Source: an uncultured Gemmatimonadota bacterium (GTDB taxonomy: Bacteria; Gemmatimonadota; Gemmatimonadetes; Gemmatimonadales; Gemmatimonadaceae). From it: a stretch of DNA of 64,000 nt. Positions within the stretch are counted from its first letter, which is position 1. Every line of letters starts with the position of its first letter. Shown here one piece after another: positions 42,714-52,392 of the stretch. The translations under genes were made by a program, and so were the position numbers. The notes beneath the pieces were generated by a model that searched no databases, was not told the origin of the DNA, and saw nothing but the letters and a program-made list of their open reading frames with translations. Where the stretch lies: contig CADEFN010000003.1 in assembly GCA_902826615.1 (NCBI GenBank), positions 517,133 through 581,132 on the forward strand, written 5' to 3'.

Positions 42714-44518
42714 CAGGCCGCGACGGAACGTTCCGTGCGCCGAACGACCAGGGTTTCCGCCGCCAGGAGCAGGAGCGCCGCAATGATGAGCGGGAGCTGC
42801 AGCGGTCGCTTGGACCCCGCTGAGAAGAGCGACTGGCGCCACGTCGCGTTGTCGGCGGTTGCCAGCACGTCGCGGCCGCGCACCCGATCGCCCAGTGCGC
42901 CGGGAGCCAGACGGCGAAGATCGGACTCCTCTGGCTCGGGGTTCACCACCAGCGCGCCCACTCGATCGGCGCCAGCCCGCATGAAGTACACCCCAGGACG
43001 CCCCGGCGCCGTCGCTTGCACCGTAGCTTTTTGCACCTGACCGTCGGGCGCCTCGAGGCCGTCGACCCCAAGTGGGAGCCGGACCGCTGCCCCCGGCGCC
43101 GCAGACAACACCGTGGTGGCGTCGCCGGCGAGACGCTGCGCAATGACGTCGCCAAGCCAGGGGACAAAGCCGGCGCGGAGCGGGAGGTCAGTACCCGATG
43201 GATCGAGGGGTGAGGCAATGACCACATATCCGGGACCGGCGACAATCCATGCCTCACCACCGGCAGTGGCGAGGGTGTCGGCCACTGCCCCGGCCTGCGC
43301 CACCAGCGAATAACGAAGCGACGCGCGCACCCCTTCGAGCCGTGGCGCGCGAATGGCGGTTTCGTCGCGCTTCATGGCGCCAAAGCGCCACGGCACACCA
43401 AGGCGTTCGAGTGACCGATTGGCCGTCCCGACCCGCGACGGATCGAGCGGCGCGACCAGGAGCGCCGGGAGCCGGGCTGCGACGTCGGCGGCAACGATGG
43501 CCACGTCATCACCCATGGCCACACGCTGATTCTGCACCAGGGCGTCGGCGGCGGTGCGAGCAAATGCACCAGCCGAGGGATCGATCCGCACACGCGGCGC
43601 CGCACCAAGCCAAACCGCAAAGTGCCGCACGTCGTCGCCACGCAGTTCGTCGGCTTCGAGCTCCACCACCCCGGCCCGCCATCCCTGTTCGGTCGAGGTC
43701 GTGTGCACGGTGAGGTCCTCACCACCACGGGCAATACCGCTGGCGAGTCGCGTGGTGCCTAACGCAATGCGATACGTGGCGGAATCGGGACCGGTGGCGC
43801 GCGCCACGACCGATCCACGGGGCGTCCAGCGTGCGGGGCGTGCTTCGGCCTGCACCACCGCGCGGTTAGGGGGCGGAGGCGCCGACGGCGCCAGCACCGA
43901 CACACGCACATCCCCCGCCGACACCGGATCGGGCCAGGTGGTCGCCTGACCATCCGTGACAATCACCACCTGCTGAGCGCCGAGACCTGCGCCGGCCACC
44001 AGCCCACTGGCCCGAGTGACCGCCGTGGCGAGGTCACCGCGTCCGGCGAGTGCGTCGGTACGATCAATGGCTTCGGCCACCTGCTCGCGTGTTCCGCCGG
44101 TCACGGTGCCGTTGGCGGTCACCAACCAGATGCGATCGCTGCTCGTCGCGGCCTCTGCCGCCTCGCGCGCACTGGCGCGGAGGGTGGCGAGCACCGGCTG
44201 TCCATTGACGATGGCGCTGGTGGAGAGCGAGTTGTCGAGCACAATCGCCAGCGCCGTCGGCACATGGCCGGCGCCAAAAAACGCGCCTAACGGGCGGGCC
44301 GCGGCAAAGGCCAGCATGAGGACGGCCAGGATGCGCAGCAACATCAGCAGCAGGTTGCGCATCTTGATCTGGCGATTGTTCTCGCGTTCGGCACGCGCCA
44401 GGTAGGCCACGGCCGGAAACTCCACCTGGTTGTGGATCTTCCGGCGCATGAGGTGCAGCACAAGCGGTACGGCCGCGGCGCCGCCGAGCAGGAGATACAG
44501 CGGTTCGAGAAAACTCAC
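42713..44518 (-). CDS. BatA-like membrane protein with von Willebrand factor A domain
   Basis: The 601-residue protein begins with the BatA/aerotolerance N-terminal domain (LEPLYLLLGGAAAVPLVLHLMRRKIHNQVEFPA and LLLMLLRILAVLMLAFAAARP), followed by a von Willebrand A domain with a MIDAS-like DNSLSTS and VIVTDGQAT, a long beta-rich middle, and a C-terminal membrane helix (LQLPLIIAALLLLAAETLVV). It sits in the inner membrane with its domain outside. GTG start overlaps the DUF58 stop by four bases. In other bacteria such genes follow a MoxR ATPase, which is missing here. Mfd follows with a one-base overlap. Confidence 0.85.
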   Translation of the reverse strand: MSFLEPLYLLLGGAAAVPLVLHLMRRKIHNQVEFPAVAYLARAERENNRQIKMRNLLLMLLRILAVLMLAFAAARPLGAFFGAGHVPTALAIVLDNSLSTSAIVNGQPVLATLRASAREAAEAATSSDRIWLVTANGTVTGGTREQVAEAIDRTDALAGRGDLATAVTRASGLVAGAGLGAQQVVIVTDGQATTWPDPVSAGDVRVSVLAPSAPPPPNRAVVQAEARPARWTPRGSVVARATGPDSATYRIALGTTRLASGIARGGEDLTVHTTSTEQGWRAGVVELEADELRGDDVRHFAVWLGAAPRVRIDPSAGAFARTAADALVQNQRVAMGDDVAIVAADVAARLPALLVAPLDPSRVGTANRSLERLGVPWRFGAMKRDETAIRAPRLEGVRASLRYSLVAQAGAVADTLATAGGEAWIVAGPGYVVIASPLDPSGTDLPLRAGFVPWLGDVIAQRLAGDATTVLSAAPGAAVRLPLGVDGLEAPDGQVQKATVQATAPGRPGVYFMRAGADRVGALVVNPEPEESDLRRLAPGALGDRVRGRDVLATADNATWRQSLFSAGSKRPLQLPLIIAALLLLAAETLVVRRTERSVAA

Positions 44519-45426
44519 GGGAGACGCTGGCGAGCGGCGAAGGCCTTGCGCAACGGAACCCCGAAGGGCTCATCGGTGAACACCACTTCGTACGACACAC
44601 CCAGCGCGCCGAGACGTTCGCGCCATTCTTCGATGGCGTGGTCGACCGTGCGTCGGTAGGCCTCACGGACCTCACTGGTGGTGGCCGACACCTTGAGCGA
44701 GCCCTCGGTGTCGGCAAACAAACCCTCGGGCGCAACATCGAGGTCGCGCTCGGAGCGATCCATCACGTGAAGGACCGTCACATCGTGCCCACCTGCACGA
44801 GCCGCCTTGAGTCCGCTCAGGGTCTGCTCCACATCCACGAGGAGATCGGAAATGAGGATGACAATCCCGGGTCGGCTCACCATGCGAGAGGCATGCATCA
44901 GCGCCTCTCCCATCTTGGAATCGCCGCCCCCCCCGGGCTCTTCCATGGCCTTGATGATGCGGCGCCAGTGGACGGTCCGGGCCTTTGGCGTAATGATGCT
45001 CCGCACCTGGTCGTCGTAGCGCACGAAGCCCACCGCATCCTTCTGCTTGAGAAGGAGCAGCGAAACCGCTGCCACCACCTGCTCCGCATACTGGACTTTG
45101 GTGAGGGAGCCCTTGAGGCCCTTCCAGTCCATGGATTTGCTGACGTCGAGGACGATGGCGGCCCGGAGGTTGGTTTCCTCCTCGAACTGCTTGATCATCC
45201 ACTTGTCGGCGCGGGCGACCACCTTCCAGTCGATGTAGCGCAGATCGTCGCCGGGCTGGTAGCCCCGATACTCGGCGAATTCGACGGAGAAACCTTTGCG
45301 GGGGGAGCGGTGTAGCCCCTGCAGAAATCCCTCGACCACCCATCGCGCGACAATTTCCATGCGGCCGAGGGAGGCCACCTGGGATGGATCGAGCAGGTCT
45401 GCGCGGGGGGAACGGGCGGAGTCCAT
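44515..45426 (-). CDS. DUF58-domain protein (vWA-like, MoxR-associated)
   Basis: The 303-residue protein contains the DUF58 signature: FAEYRGYQPGDDLRYIDWKVVARADKWMIKQFEEETN followed by a von Willebrand A fold (AAIVLDVSKSMDW, VILISDLLVD). It lacks a signal peptide and membrane helix. Such proteins act with MoxR AAA ATPases as chaperone systems for metal or complex assembly; no moxR is in the window. First gene of a three-gene overlapping unit with the BatA-like protein and mfd. Confidence 0.9.
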   Translation of the reverse strand: MDSARSPRADLLDPSQVASLGRMEIVARWVVEGFLQGLHRSPRKGFSVEFAEYRGYQPGDDLRYIDWKVVARADKWMIKQFEEETNLRAAIVLDVSKSMDWKGLKGSLTKVQYAEQVVAAVSLLLLKQKDAVGFVRYDDQVRSIITPKARTVHWRRIIKAMEEPGGGGDSKMGEALMHASRMVSRPGIVILISDLLVDVEQTLSGLKAARAGGHDVTVLHVMDRSERDLDVAPEGLFADTEGSLKVSATTSEVREAYRRTVDHAIEEWRERLGALGVSYEVVFTDEPFGVPLRKAFAARQRLP

Positions 45427-45574
45427 TTGCGGGGCGGAAGGTGCGAGGGATGCACGGACGGGGGCAAGTGGTTCGGGTGAAATCGCTATCGCGGTTTTTG
45501 GGAGCCTGTCGTAGGTTGGACAGGTGTGGTCACTGACGGAGCCGTAAATCGTCGATCACGTATCGGGGGGAGTC

Positions 45575-47170
45575 ATGAAAGCACGAATCGTACACTCATT
45601 CGTCGTGCTGGCCTTTGCGGTCTCGACCGCCGGCGCACAGAACACCGTCCAATGGGACAGGCTCCTCCCGGGTGCGGAGGTGGGATTCGATCCGCCTGCC
45701 GTTCGCGTGTGGATGGATCAGCGCGCGGTCGGATGGGGTGAACCGATTCGGGTGGGGTTCAGCGTTGAGGAAGACGCTTTTGTCGTCGTCGCACGTGTCG
45801 ACTGGCAGGGCAACCTCACCGTCCTCTACCCAAGCAATCGCAATCGTGTCACGCTCGTAAAAGGTGGCGAAGACACGTACATCCGAGGTGCAAGGACTGG
45901 CGGCGCCGCGACATTCCTCGCCGCCGAACGGCCCGGGGCTACGGGATACGTCTTTGCGATCGCGTCCCGAACCCCCATGGATCTCTCGCGCCTCACCATC
46001 CGCGATTTCTCGACGTGGGTGACCGGCGTTTCCGTGGGCCGGAGCGCCCAGCGCTACATCGGCGATCCCTATCGCGTCATTCAGCGTTTCGCGCGCCTGG
46101 TCTCCTACGCCGACGACGCCGAATTCGACTATGACATGGAGTTCTACTCGGTCGACCAACCGCGTTTTGCAGCCTCCAGCGCGTATGCCGGCTTCGGCTA
46201 CTGCAACAGCAGCTTCGGCCGGGACATTCTGAACCAGGAGTTGTACGGCGGTCTCTTCGGCTTCAACGAGGGCGCATTCTTCGATTGCCGCTCCCCCTCC
46301 TTCTGCTTCTCGCAGTTCTCGCTCGGTGGTTTCGGGGTGCCGCTCGGCTTCCTTTCAGGGTCCTGCGGTAGCCCATTTGGTCAGCAGGTCGCAGTGAACG
46401 GCCAGAACCCCGTTGTGAGTCCGCCGCCGATTCGCGGCAATGGTCCGGTGAACCCATGGGCCGGAGACAGTATTCAGCGTCCCAACCTGGATCGGTCAGG
46501 ACAAGGTGGCAGCATACCGGACCGTCACAATGCCGTCGACCTGGTGCGCCCCGTTCCGGTTGCCGTCGGCTCCGAAGATCTGAGCTTCTCGATCCCTTCG
46601 CGTGCGCTCCGTGGCCTTCGCGAGCGGAGTGACCGCTCTGGTGAACGGCTCCCAAATCGACCTGATCAGGGTGGCTCGATCCCGAATCCGGGAGGCCGGC
46701 CGACGCCCGTTGTCGCCGAAAACTCTCCTTCGATGGAATGGGTGCGCCCCCCGCGCTCTTTCGATGGTCCCGGACGAGGAGGCGAGCCAGATCGGCTGCC
46801 ATCGCGGGGCGCGATTCGACGCGAGTCAGCCGCCAACAACCCGCCAACGCGTGGCTTTGACTACAACCCACCGCCGCGCTCGGGCAGTGTGATGTTTGAT
46901 CGTGAGGTGGGAGGCATGCGCGGCTATACGCCGCCGACGATCGACTACCGCGGCGGGCAGTACAATGGCGGATCGGTCTATTCACCGCCGAACTTCAACG
47001 GTTCGGGCGGACGGCCCATGACCGACCCGGGTATGTCCAATCCAGGCACGATCGGGGGCGGGGGTGCTCCGCCAATCAGGAGCATCGAAACTTCGTCGCC
47101 GCCGCCAACACCGCCGGCGTCCTCCAGCAGCGGTGGAGCATCGAGCGCCGAAAAGAAGCCTGGCGCCTGA
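45575..47170 (+). CDS. Secreted protein with DUF4384-like domain and Pro/Gly-rich tail
   Basis: GGGGGGAG lies four bases upstream of the ATG. The 531-residue product has a signal peptide (HSFVVLAFAVSTAGAQ), a beta-rich domain at about 30-150 in the style of DUF4384 (VWMDQRAVGWGEPIRVGFSVEEDAFVVVARVDWQGNLTVLYPS), a cysteine-containing aromatic middle (about 200-260, YCNSSFGRDILNQELYGG) and a long disordered tail rich in proline, glycine, serine and arginine. It is probably exported and may be surface-exposed. The function is not known; the DUF4384 label is tentative. Confidence 0.7.
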   Translation: MKARIVHSFVVLAFAVSTAGAQNTVQWDRLLPGAEVGFDPPAVRVWMDQRAVGWGEPIRVGFSVEEDAFVVVARVDWQGNLTVLYPSNRNRVTLVKGGEDTYIRGARTGGAATFLAAERPGATGYVFAIASRTPMDLSRLTIRDFSTWVTGVSVGRSAQRYIGDPYRVIQRFARLVSYADDAEFDYDMEFYSVDQPRFAASSAYAGFGYCNSSFGRDILNQELYGGLFGFNEGAFFDCRSPSFCFSQFSLGGFGVPLGFLSGSCGSPFGQQVAVNGQNPVVSPPPIRGNGPVNPWAGDSIQRPNLDRSGQGGSIPDRHNAVDLVRPVPVAVGSEDLSFSIPSRALRGLRERSDRSGERLPNRPDQGGSIPNPGGRPTPVVAENSPSMEWVRPPRSFDGPGRGGEPDRLPSRGAIRRESAANNPPTRGFDYNPPPRSGSVMFDREVGGMRGYTPPTIDYRGGQYNGGSVYSPPNFNGSGGRPMTDPGMSNPGTIGGGGAPPIRSIETSSPPPTPPASSSSGGASSAEKKPGA

Positions 47171-47191
47171 AACCGATCGTTGAGTATGGCA

Positions 47192-47223
47192 AAGAGGCCT
47201 CCCAGGGGAGGCCTCTTCTGTTT
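47192..47223 (+). terminator. Rho-independent terminator before lepA
   Basis: A twelve-pair stem (47192-47203 with 47206-47217) with a very short loop is followed by CTGTTTT. It ends the transcript of the secreted protein. Confidence 0.8.
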
Positions 47224-47324
47224 TCGTGCCGTCCCGCCGGAATTGCACACCCAACCCGCTAGATTCCGGCTTCGCTCCCCCGCCAGTACGCCCGGCCTGA
47301 GCGCCGAGCCTATCCATAAAGACC

Positions 47325-49121
47325 GTGAAGCTTGAGCAGATCCGCAATTTTTGCATTGTCGCCCACATCGACCACGGGAAGTCCACGCTGGCCGACCGCC
47401 TGATCGAGGCGACGGGGACACTGGAAAAGCGCGAGATGAAGGCGCAGGTGCTGGACACCCTCGATCTCGAGCGCGAGCGCGGCATCACTATCAAGCTGAA
47501 CGCCGTCCGCATGAACTATGCGGCACGCGATGGCGGGCAATACGAGCTGAACCTGATCGACACCCCGGGGCACGTGGACTTCACCTACGAAGTCTCGCGT
47601 TCGCTTGCCGCGTGCGAAGGGGCGATCCTGGTCGTGGACGCTTCACAGGGTATCCAGGCGCAGACCCTCTCGAACCTCTTTCTCGCCCTCGACGCCGGAC
47701 TCGAGATCATTCCGGTCCTCAACAAGATCGATCTCCCGGGAGCCGAGCCTGATCGCCGAAAGCAGGAAGTGCACGACCTGATTGGCGCCGACCCCGACGA
47801 CATTCTTTGTGTGAGTGCCAAGGAAGGACTCGGCATTCCCGAGTTGCTCGAAGCGATCGTGAAACGCGTTCCGCCCCCCAAAGGGCGTCCCGATGCACCA
47901 CTGCGTGCCCTGGTGTTCGACTCGTACTATGATCGCTACCGGGGGGCCATTCCGAGCATTCGTGTGGTGGACGGCGAACTGCGCGCCGGCATGAAGATCA
48001 CCTTCGGCGCCAACGAGGGTGTGTATGAAGTGAGCGAGGTGGGATCGCTCCAGCTGCGGCAGGCAAAAACCGATACGCTCTCTGCCGGTGAGGTGGGGTA
48101 CGTGGTGGCCAACGTGCGGACGGTGCGCGAAACGCGGGCCGGCGACACAATTTTTGACGCCACCAACAAAGCCGCCGAAGCGCTGCCCGGTTACAAGGAC
48201 GTGCACTCGATGGTGTTTGCGGGCATTTACCCGACCGACACCACACAGTACGAGCAGCTCCGCGACGCCCTCAGCAAGTTGCAGCTCAACGACGCCTCGC
48301 TCAACTACGAACCCGAGACGTCGACCGCGCTTGGCTTCGGCTTTCGCTGCGGATTTCTCGGGCTGCTGCACATGGAAATCGTGCAGGAGCGTCTGGAGCG
48401 CGAGTTCAATCTCGATCTGGTCACCACGGTGCCTAACGTGGAATACCACGTGTACCGCACCGACTCCGAGATGGAGCTGATCGAGAATCCCTCCAAACTC
48501 CCCGCGCCTGGCGAGATCGAACGCATCGAGGAGCCATACGTCAAGGCGCGCATCGTGTCGCCGACGGAGTACATCGGGCCCATCATGACGTTAGGCACGG
48601 ACCGGCGTGGCGTCTACCTCGGTATGCGGTACATCGACACCACCCGTGTGGAGTTCGACTGGGAGTTTCCGCTCGCCGAGATCATCCTCGACTTCTACGA
48701 CCGGCTCAAGACCATCTCTCGCGGCTACGCATCGCTGGACTATGAGATGGCCGATTACCGCCCGGGCAAACTCGTCAAGCTCGACATGCTGATCAATGGC
48801 GATGTCCTCGACGCGTTCTCGGTGATCATTCATACCGACAAGGCCTACGACTGGGGCCGCAAGATTGCCGACAAACTCAAGGAGCTCATTCCGCGACAGC
48901 TCTTCGAGGTGATCATCCAGGCGGCCATCGGCAGCAAGATCATTGCGCGCACGACGGTCAAAGCGCTTCGCAAGGACGTGCTGGCCAAGTGCTACGGCGG
49001 TGACATCAGCCGAAAGCGCAAGCTCCTGGAGAAGCAGAAGGAAGGCAAGAAGCGGATGAAGAACGTGGGGAGCGTGGAAATTCCGCAGGAGGCGTTCCTG
49101 GCAGTGCTGCAGGTGGAGTGA
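47325..49121 (+). CDS. lepA: Elongation factor 4 (LepA)
   Basis: The 598-residue GTPase has [13 protein letters not shown] (P-loop), [14 protein letters not shown] (switch II), [11 protein letters not shown] and the LepA-specific C-terminus ([38 protein letters not shown]). It associates with ribosomes and back-translocates or assists initiation under stress. GTG start. TAGATT at 47260-47265 could be its -10 box, although no good -35 match is at the right distance. Confidence 0.97.
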   Translation: MKLEQIRNFCIVAHIDHGKSTLADRLIEATGTLEKREMKAQVLDTLDLERERGITIKLNAVRMNYAARDGGQYELNLIDTPGHVDFTYEVSRSLAACEGAILVVDASQGIQAQTLSNLFLALDAGLEIIPVLNKIDLPGAEPDRRKQEVHDLIGADPDDILCVSAKEGLGIPELLEAIVKRVPPPKGRPDAPLRALVFDSYYDRYRGAIPSIRVVDGELRAGMKITFGANEGVYEVSEVGSLQLRQAKTDTLSAGEVGYVVANVRTVRETRAGDTIFDATNKAAEALPGYKDVHSMVFAGIYPTDTTQYEQLRDALSKLQLNDASLNYEPETSTALGFGFRCGFLGLLHMEIVQERLEREFNLDLVTTVPNVEYHVYRTDSEMELIENPSKLPAPGEIERIEEPYVKARIVSPTEYIGPIMTLGTDRRGVYLGMRYIDTTRVEFDWEFPLAEIILDFYDRLKTISRGYASLDYEMADYRPGKLVKLDMLINGDVLDAFSVIIHTDKAYDWGRKIADKLKELIPRQLFEVIIQAAIGSKIIARTTVKALRKDVLAKCYGGDISRKRKLLEKQKEGKKRMKNVGSVEIPQEAFLAVLQVE

Positions 49122-49161
49122 CCGGCTGTTGTACCAACGCATGAGCACCTTCGCTGGCGCT

Positions 49162-49190
49162 TTGCGGCACCTGCGTGTGATTCCTAGTAT
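49162..49190 (+). promoter_or_regulatory. Promoter of the beta-propeller lipoprotein
   Basis: TTGCGG (49162-49167) and TAGTAT (49185-49190) are 17 bases apart, 39 bases before the ATG. The same -10 hexamer occurs at the cold-shock promoter. Confidence 0.6.
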
Positions 49191-49229
49191 CCCGGTCGAG
49201 AGTTGCCCACCAGTGCCAGGAGGTTTCGC

Positions 49230-50201
49230 ATGAGAGACATTTGCACACGATTGGGCGCGACGCTGACAGCCGCTTTGTCCCTCGCCTGTGCGGACCGCGC
49301 GGGACCGCGGAGTCTCGCGCCAACGGAGCCCGCCCTCAACGCAACAGCACAGGGCGCGACGTACACCAACGTCATCGCCTTCTCGTATGGCAACGGCATC
49401 GGCGCCGAGTTTGCCGTGATGAACCCGGACGGGCGCAATGTGGTGCAGCTCAGTGCGCTCTCGGACGGGTTCAGGCTCAGCGACGTCTCGCCGGATGGTA
49501 CCCTGTTCGCATTCACGAACACCGCACTGGGGCAGTACGGAGCATGGGTCGCCAGAGCCGACGGGTCGCAGCGGCGGCGACTTCCGAATTCGTTCTACAC
49601 CTTTGATGGCTCGACACACTTCTCGCCGGACGGTCGCTGGATCGTTTTTGGGCAGCTGACGTCGCAGGTTCAGGGTTACTTCTGGCGCGCCATGCTGGTG
49701 GACCCGCTCACCTGGACCTCTCGCCAGGTGATTCCCGAGGCGGTACCAGATCCGCGTGACTTTCAGTATGAACCGACGTGGTCACCTAACTCTCAGGAGA
49801 TCGCGTTCATCGGACCGTCGGGGCTCGAGCGCGTTCGTATCGACGGGACAGGCAGAACGCGTATACCAATTGCCGGCTATGAGTGTGAGAAGCCGGCGTG
49901 GTCACCTTCCGGTGGAATGTTCGCCTGCGCCGGAAGTGTCGCAGGGAGCCCGACAGAGAGGACGCATTTGTTCGTCGTGAACGCTCGGGGCCGGGAGCTG
50001 CGAGTGCTCAGTAGCTCCGTGGATGGAGTGGACGATCCAACGTGGGCACCCAACGGCCGCAGCATTGTGTTCAAGAAAGTGATTGGGTTCCAGAGCATGA
50101 TTTTTCGGGTCGCGGTTGATGGGAGCTGGGAACGAGAGCTGACTCGTGGTCCGCAGGGAGTCTCTTCCCCGGTGTGGGCCCGCGTCGTACAGGTGCCCTG
50201 A
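49230..50201 (+). CDS. TolB/PD40-type beta-propeller lipoprotein
   Basis: AGGAGG precedes the ATG at 49230. The 323-residue product has a lipoprotein signal (LGATLTAALSLAC) and PD40 blades marked by repeating (S/N)PDGxxIxF patterns: DVSPDGTLFAFT, HFSPDGRWIVFG, TWSPNSQEIAFI, AWSPSGGMFACA, TWAPNGRSIVFK. Such propellers bind proteins or peptidoglycan-linked partners in the periplasm. There is no TolB N-terminal domain and no tol-pal gene nearby, so it is not TolB itself. Confidence 0.85.
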   Translation: MRDICTRLGATLTAALSLACADRAGPRSLAPTEPALNATAQGATYTNVIAFSYGNGIGAEFAVMNPDGRNVVQLSALSDGFRLSDVSPDGTLFAFTNTALGQYGAWVARADGSQRRRLPNSFYTFDGSTHFSPDGRWIVFGQLTSQVQGYFWRAMLVDPLTWTSRQVIPEAVPDPRDFQYEPTWSPNSQEIAFIGPSGLERVRIDGTGRTRIPIAGYECEKPAWSPSGGMFACAGSVAGSPTERTHLFVVNARGRELRVLSSSVDGVDDPTWAPNGRSIVFKKVIGFQSMIFRVAVDGSWERELTRGPQGVSSPVWARVVQVP

Positions 50202-50552
50202 TCACTTGAAGCTGGAACTCCGGCGCGGCCCAGCCTGAGGCGGACGGGCGGAGGCGTCGGTGTCCGCCGGTAAATCGCCGGAAAGCGCGGGTGAGTCGAT
50301 GGTGCTGCGGGCGGGTGAGGCCACGTCAGCGCCCGCTGTCGCAATCACCGACAGTTCTGGATTCACCGCGTTGTCCCCAAGTGTCCGGAGGCTAACGTCA
50401 GCCACGACCAGCTTGACGTGGGCGCGCGGGCCACTGGCCGACTTGACGGAACAGCACCGCTGGCAGGAACCGCAGGGTTTCCAGATCGTGACCGCGTCTG
50501 CGCTGACCGACTTACGCGACAACATGTCGTTCGGCCCGTTCGTGGCCGACAT
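50202..50552 (-). CDS. Hypothetical protein with CxxCxxCC cluster, 116 aa
   Basis: This frame is tail to tail with the propeller gene (adjacent stops) and head to head with the glycosyltransferase gene across 23 bases. Third codon positions are strongly G/C, as in the neighbours, which supports coding. The product contains KPCGSCQRCCSVKS near residues 25-40, a possible metal or redox site, then a beta-like stretch (HVKLVVADVSLRTLGDN) and a proline/serine-rich tail. No family is recognised. The start is weak (only a distant AAAGG), and a rival plus-strand frame was judged less likely. Confidence 0.45.
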   Translation of the reverse strand: MSATNGPNDMLSRKSVSADAVTIWKPCGSCQRCCSVKSASGPRAHVKLVVADVSLRTLGDNAVNPELSVIATAGADVASPARSTIDSPALSGDLPADTDASARPPQAGPRRSSSFK

Positions 50553-50575
50553 CGCGCCCTGATACCTTTCGCCAC

Positions 50576-51562
50576 GTGCCCGCCTCCTTGGTGATCCAGA
50601 CGTCATTCCTCGGTGACGTCGTCCTCACGACCCCTCTTGTCGCCGAACTGGCAAAGCGTGGCCCGGTCACCTGCGTCGTAACGCCGGGGGCAGCGCCTCT
50701 TCTCGACGGCCACCCCGCGGTGAGCAGGCTGGTCGTCTACGACAAACGAGGAAAGGATGCCGGCGCCGCCGGGTTCCTTCGAGTCGCGGCCGCGGTGCAT
50801 GCGCCCTCGCCCGACGCCATCGCCTACCTCGCACAAGGCTCGCATCGGAGCGGCGCCCTGGCGCAAGCGGCGGGCTACCGGACGCGCACAGGCTTTGCGA
50901 CCTCCGCCGGGCGTTTCTGGTACACACAACGCCGTGTGGCCCCGCCGGGGCGTCATCACGCGGCCCGCCTGCTCAGTCTCGCAGACCCGGCACTGGGGGA
51001 ATTGCCGCCACCGCGACCGCAGCTCTTCCCGTCGTCGGACGACGAAGCCCTGGTGCATGAGCTGCTTCGCGGGATCGACGAACCGCTGGTGGCGCTCGCA
51101 CCGGGGAGTGTGTGGGCCACCAAACGCTGGCCCCACTTTCCCGCGTTGGCGCGGTCACTTCCCGAGCGCCCGGTAGTCATTGGCGGTCTGGAGGATCATG
51201 ATCTCGCGGCCGCCATCTGCGCCGTGCGTCCCGACGCGATCGACGCGACCGGACGCCTCCCGCTCCTCGCGTCAGCGGCGCTGATTGCCAGGTGTCGAGT
51301 ACTCGTGACTAATGACTCACTGCCGCTGCATCTTGCCTCGGCGATGAATACGCCCACGGTGGCCCTGTTCGGCCCCACCATTCCCGCGTTCGGCTTCGGA
51401 CCTCTTGCAGACCGCATGGCTCAACCGCAGTTCGAAGGACTCCCCTGCCGTCCCTGCCACGCCCACGGCCCCATGACCTGCCCCGAGTCGCACTTCCGGT
51501 GCATGCGTGATCTGCTGCCCGAGCGCGTCGCAGCTGCGGTGCGCGACCTGAGCGGCTCATGA
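50576..51562 (+). CDS. Glycosyltransferase family 9 (heptosyltransferase-like)
   Basis: The 328-residue protein has the ADP-heptose:LPS heptosyltransferase pattern: IQTSFLGDVVLTTPLVAELAKRGP at the N-terminus, LVALAPGSVWATKRWP in the middle, and LVTNDSLPLHLASAMNTPTVALFGPT near the C-terminus, the donor-binding region. It would add a heptose or related sugar to the lipopolysaccharide core on the inner membrane. GTG start. Its stop overlaps the ATG of the next gene. WaaF-like by length, but the exact acceptor is unknown. Confidence 0.88.
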   Translation: MPASLVIQTSFLGDVVLTTPLVAELAKRGPVTCVVTPGAAPLLDGHPAVSRLVVYDKRGKDAGAAGFLRVAAAVHAPSPDAIAYLAQGSHRSGALAQAAGYRTRTGFATSAGRFWYTQRRVAPPGRHHAARLLSLADPALGELPPPRPQLFPSSDDEALVHELLRGIDEPLVALAPGSVWATKRWPHFPALARSLPERPVVIGGLEDHDLAAAICAVRPDAIDATGRLPLLASAALIARCRVLVTNDSLPLHLASAMNTPTVALFGPTIPAFGFGPLADRMAQPQFEGLPCRPCHAHGPMTCPESHFRCMRDLLPERVAAAVRDLSGS

Positions 51563-52338
51563 CCGTTCCACACCAGGGACTCGGTCTTGTCCTCGCACTC
51601 CTCGTGGGCATTGTGCTCGGCTTGCTGGGTGGGGGCGGCTCGATCCTCGCACTCCCCATCTTTCTTTACGTCTTTGAGGTGCCGACCAAACCGGCGGTTG
51701 CCATGAGCCTCGCCGTGGTGGGAATCAGCGCCGCCGTGGGCTTTCTCACGCACTGGCGGCAGGGCACCGTGAATCTCCGCATCGCACTCCCCTTTGGTGG
51801 TCTTGCCATGGTGGGAGCCTTTGTCGCCGCACGACTGGCGCGGTTCGTACCGCCGCACGTGCAACTCGGGATGTTTGCCCTGTTTGCCCTCTCCGCGGCG
51901 GCGCTCATGCTGCGCGACTCGCTGCGCACACAACCTGCTGCCGGTGCCGCGCCGAGCGTGCCGCCGCGGTTCACGCCCCTGCTCGGCGCCCAGGCCCTTG
52001 GCGTGGGGGTTCTCACCTCTCTGATCGGGGCCGGCGGCGGATTTGTGATTGTGCCGGCGCTGGTGCTGCTGGCCAAGGTGCCGGTGAAGGCGGCGGTGGG
52101 GAGTTCTCTGCTGATCATCACCATGAACGCGTTGTCGGGCTTTGTGGGCTACATCGGGCAGGTGGCCATCAACTGGCCGCTCGTGGGGAGCTTCACCAGC
52201 GTGGCGGCTGTGGGGGCCATCGCGGGGACTCGACTCGTACCGTACGTCCCGCAGCAGCGGATCAAGCAGGGGTTTGCGGCGATGATCCTGGTGCTCGGCG
52301 CTTTTGTGGTGCTCCGCACCGTGCTCGGCTCGCGCTAG
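51559..52338 (+). CDS. TSUP family membrane transporter (TauE/SafE)
   Basis: The 259-residue protein has about eight membrane helices and the two glycine-rich inverted repeats of the TSUP family: LLGGGGSILALPIFLYVFEVPTKPAVAMSL and LIGAGGGFVIVPALVLLAKVPVKAAVGSSLLIITMNALSGF. Members export or import sulfite, sulfolactate, sulfoacetate or other organosulfur anions. It overlaps the glycosyltransferase gene by ATGA. A sulfonate link to the ComDE-like decarboxylase at 11764 is tempting but the two loci are 40 kb apart. Confidence 0.88.
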   Translation: MTVPHQGLGLVLALLVGIVLGLLGGGGSILALPIFLYVFEVPTKPAVAMSLAVVGISAAVGFLTHWRQGTVNLRIALPFGGLAMVGAFVAARLARFVPPHVQLGMFALFALSAAALMLRDSLRTQPAAGAAPSVPPRFTPLLGAQALGVGVLTSLIGAGGGFVIVPALVLLAKVPVKAAVGSSLLIITMNALSGFVGYIGQVAINWPLVGSFTSVAAVGAIAGTRLVPYVPQQRIKQGFAAMILVLGAFVVLRTVLGSR

Positions 52339-52392
52339 ATTCCCGGACCCTTGCGCGGCGTTCGTCCCGCGCGTGCCTCAGCCCCGCTTCGC

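Noticed and set aside
49230-50201. Propeller lipoprotein as TolB
   Set aside because: No TolB N-terminal domain and no tolQRA or pal genes nearby.
50260-50562. Plus-strand frame opposite the cysteine-cluster gene
   Set aside because: It lacks a ribosome site and family features; third-position G/C content favours the minus frame, though neither is proven.
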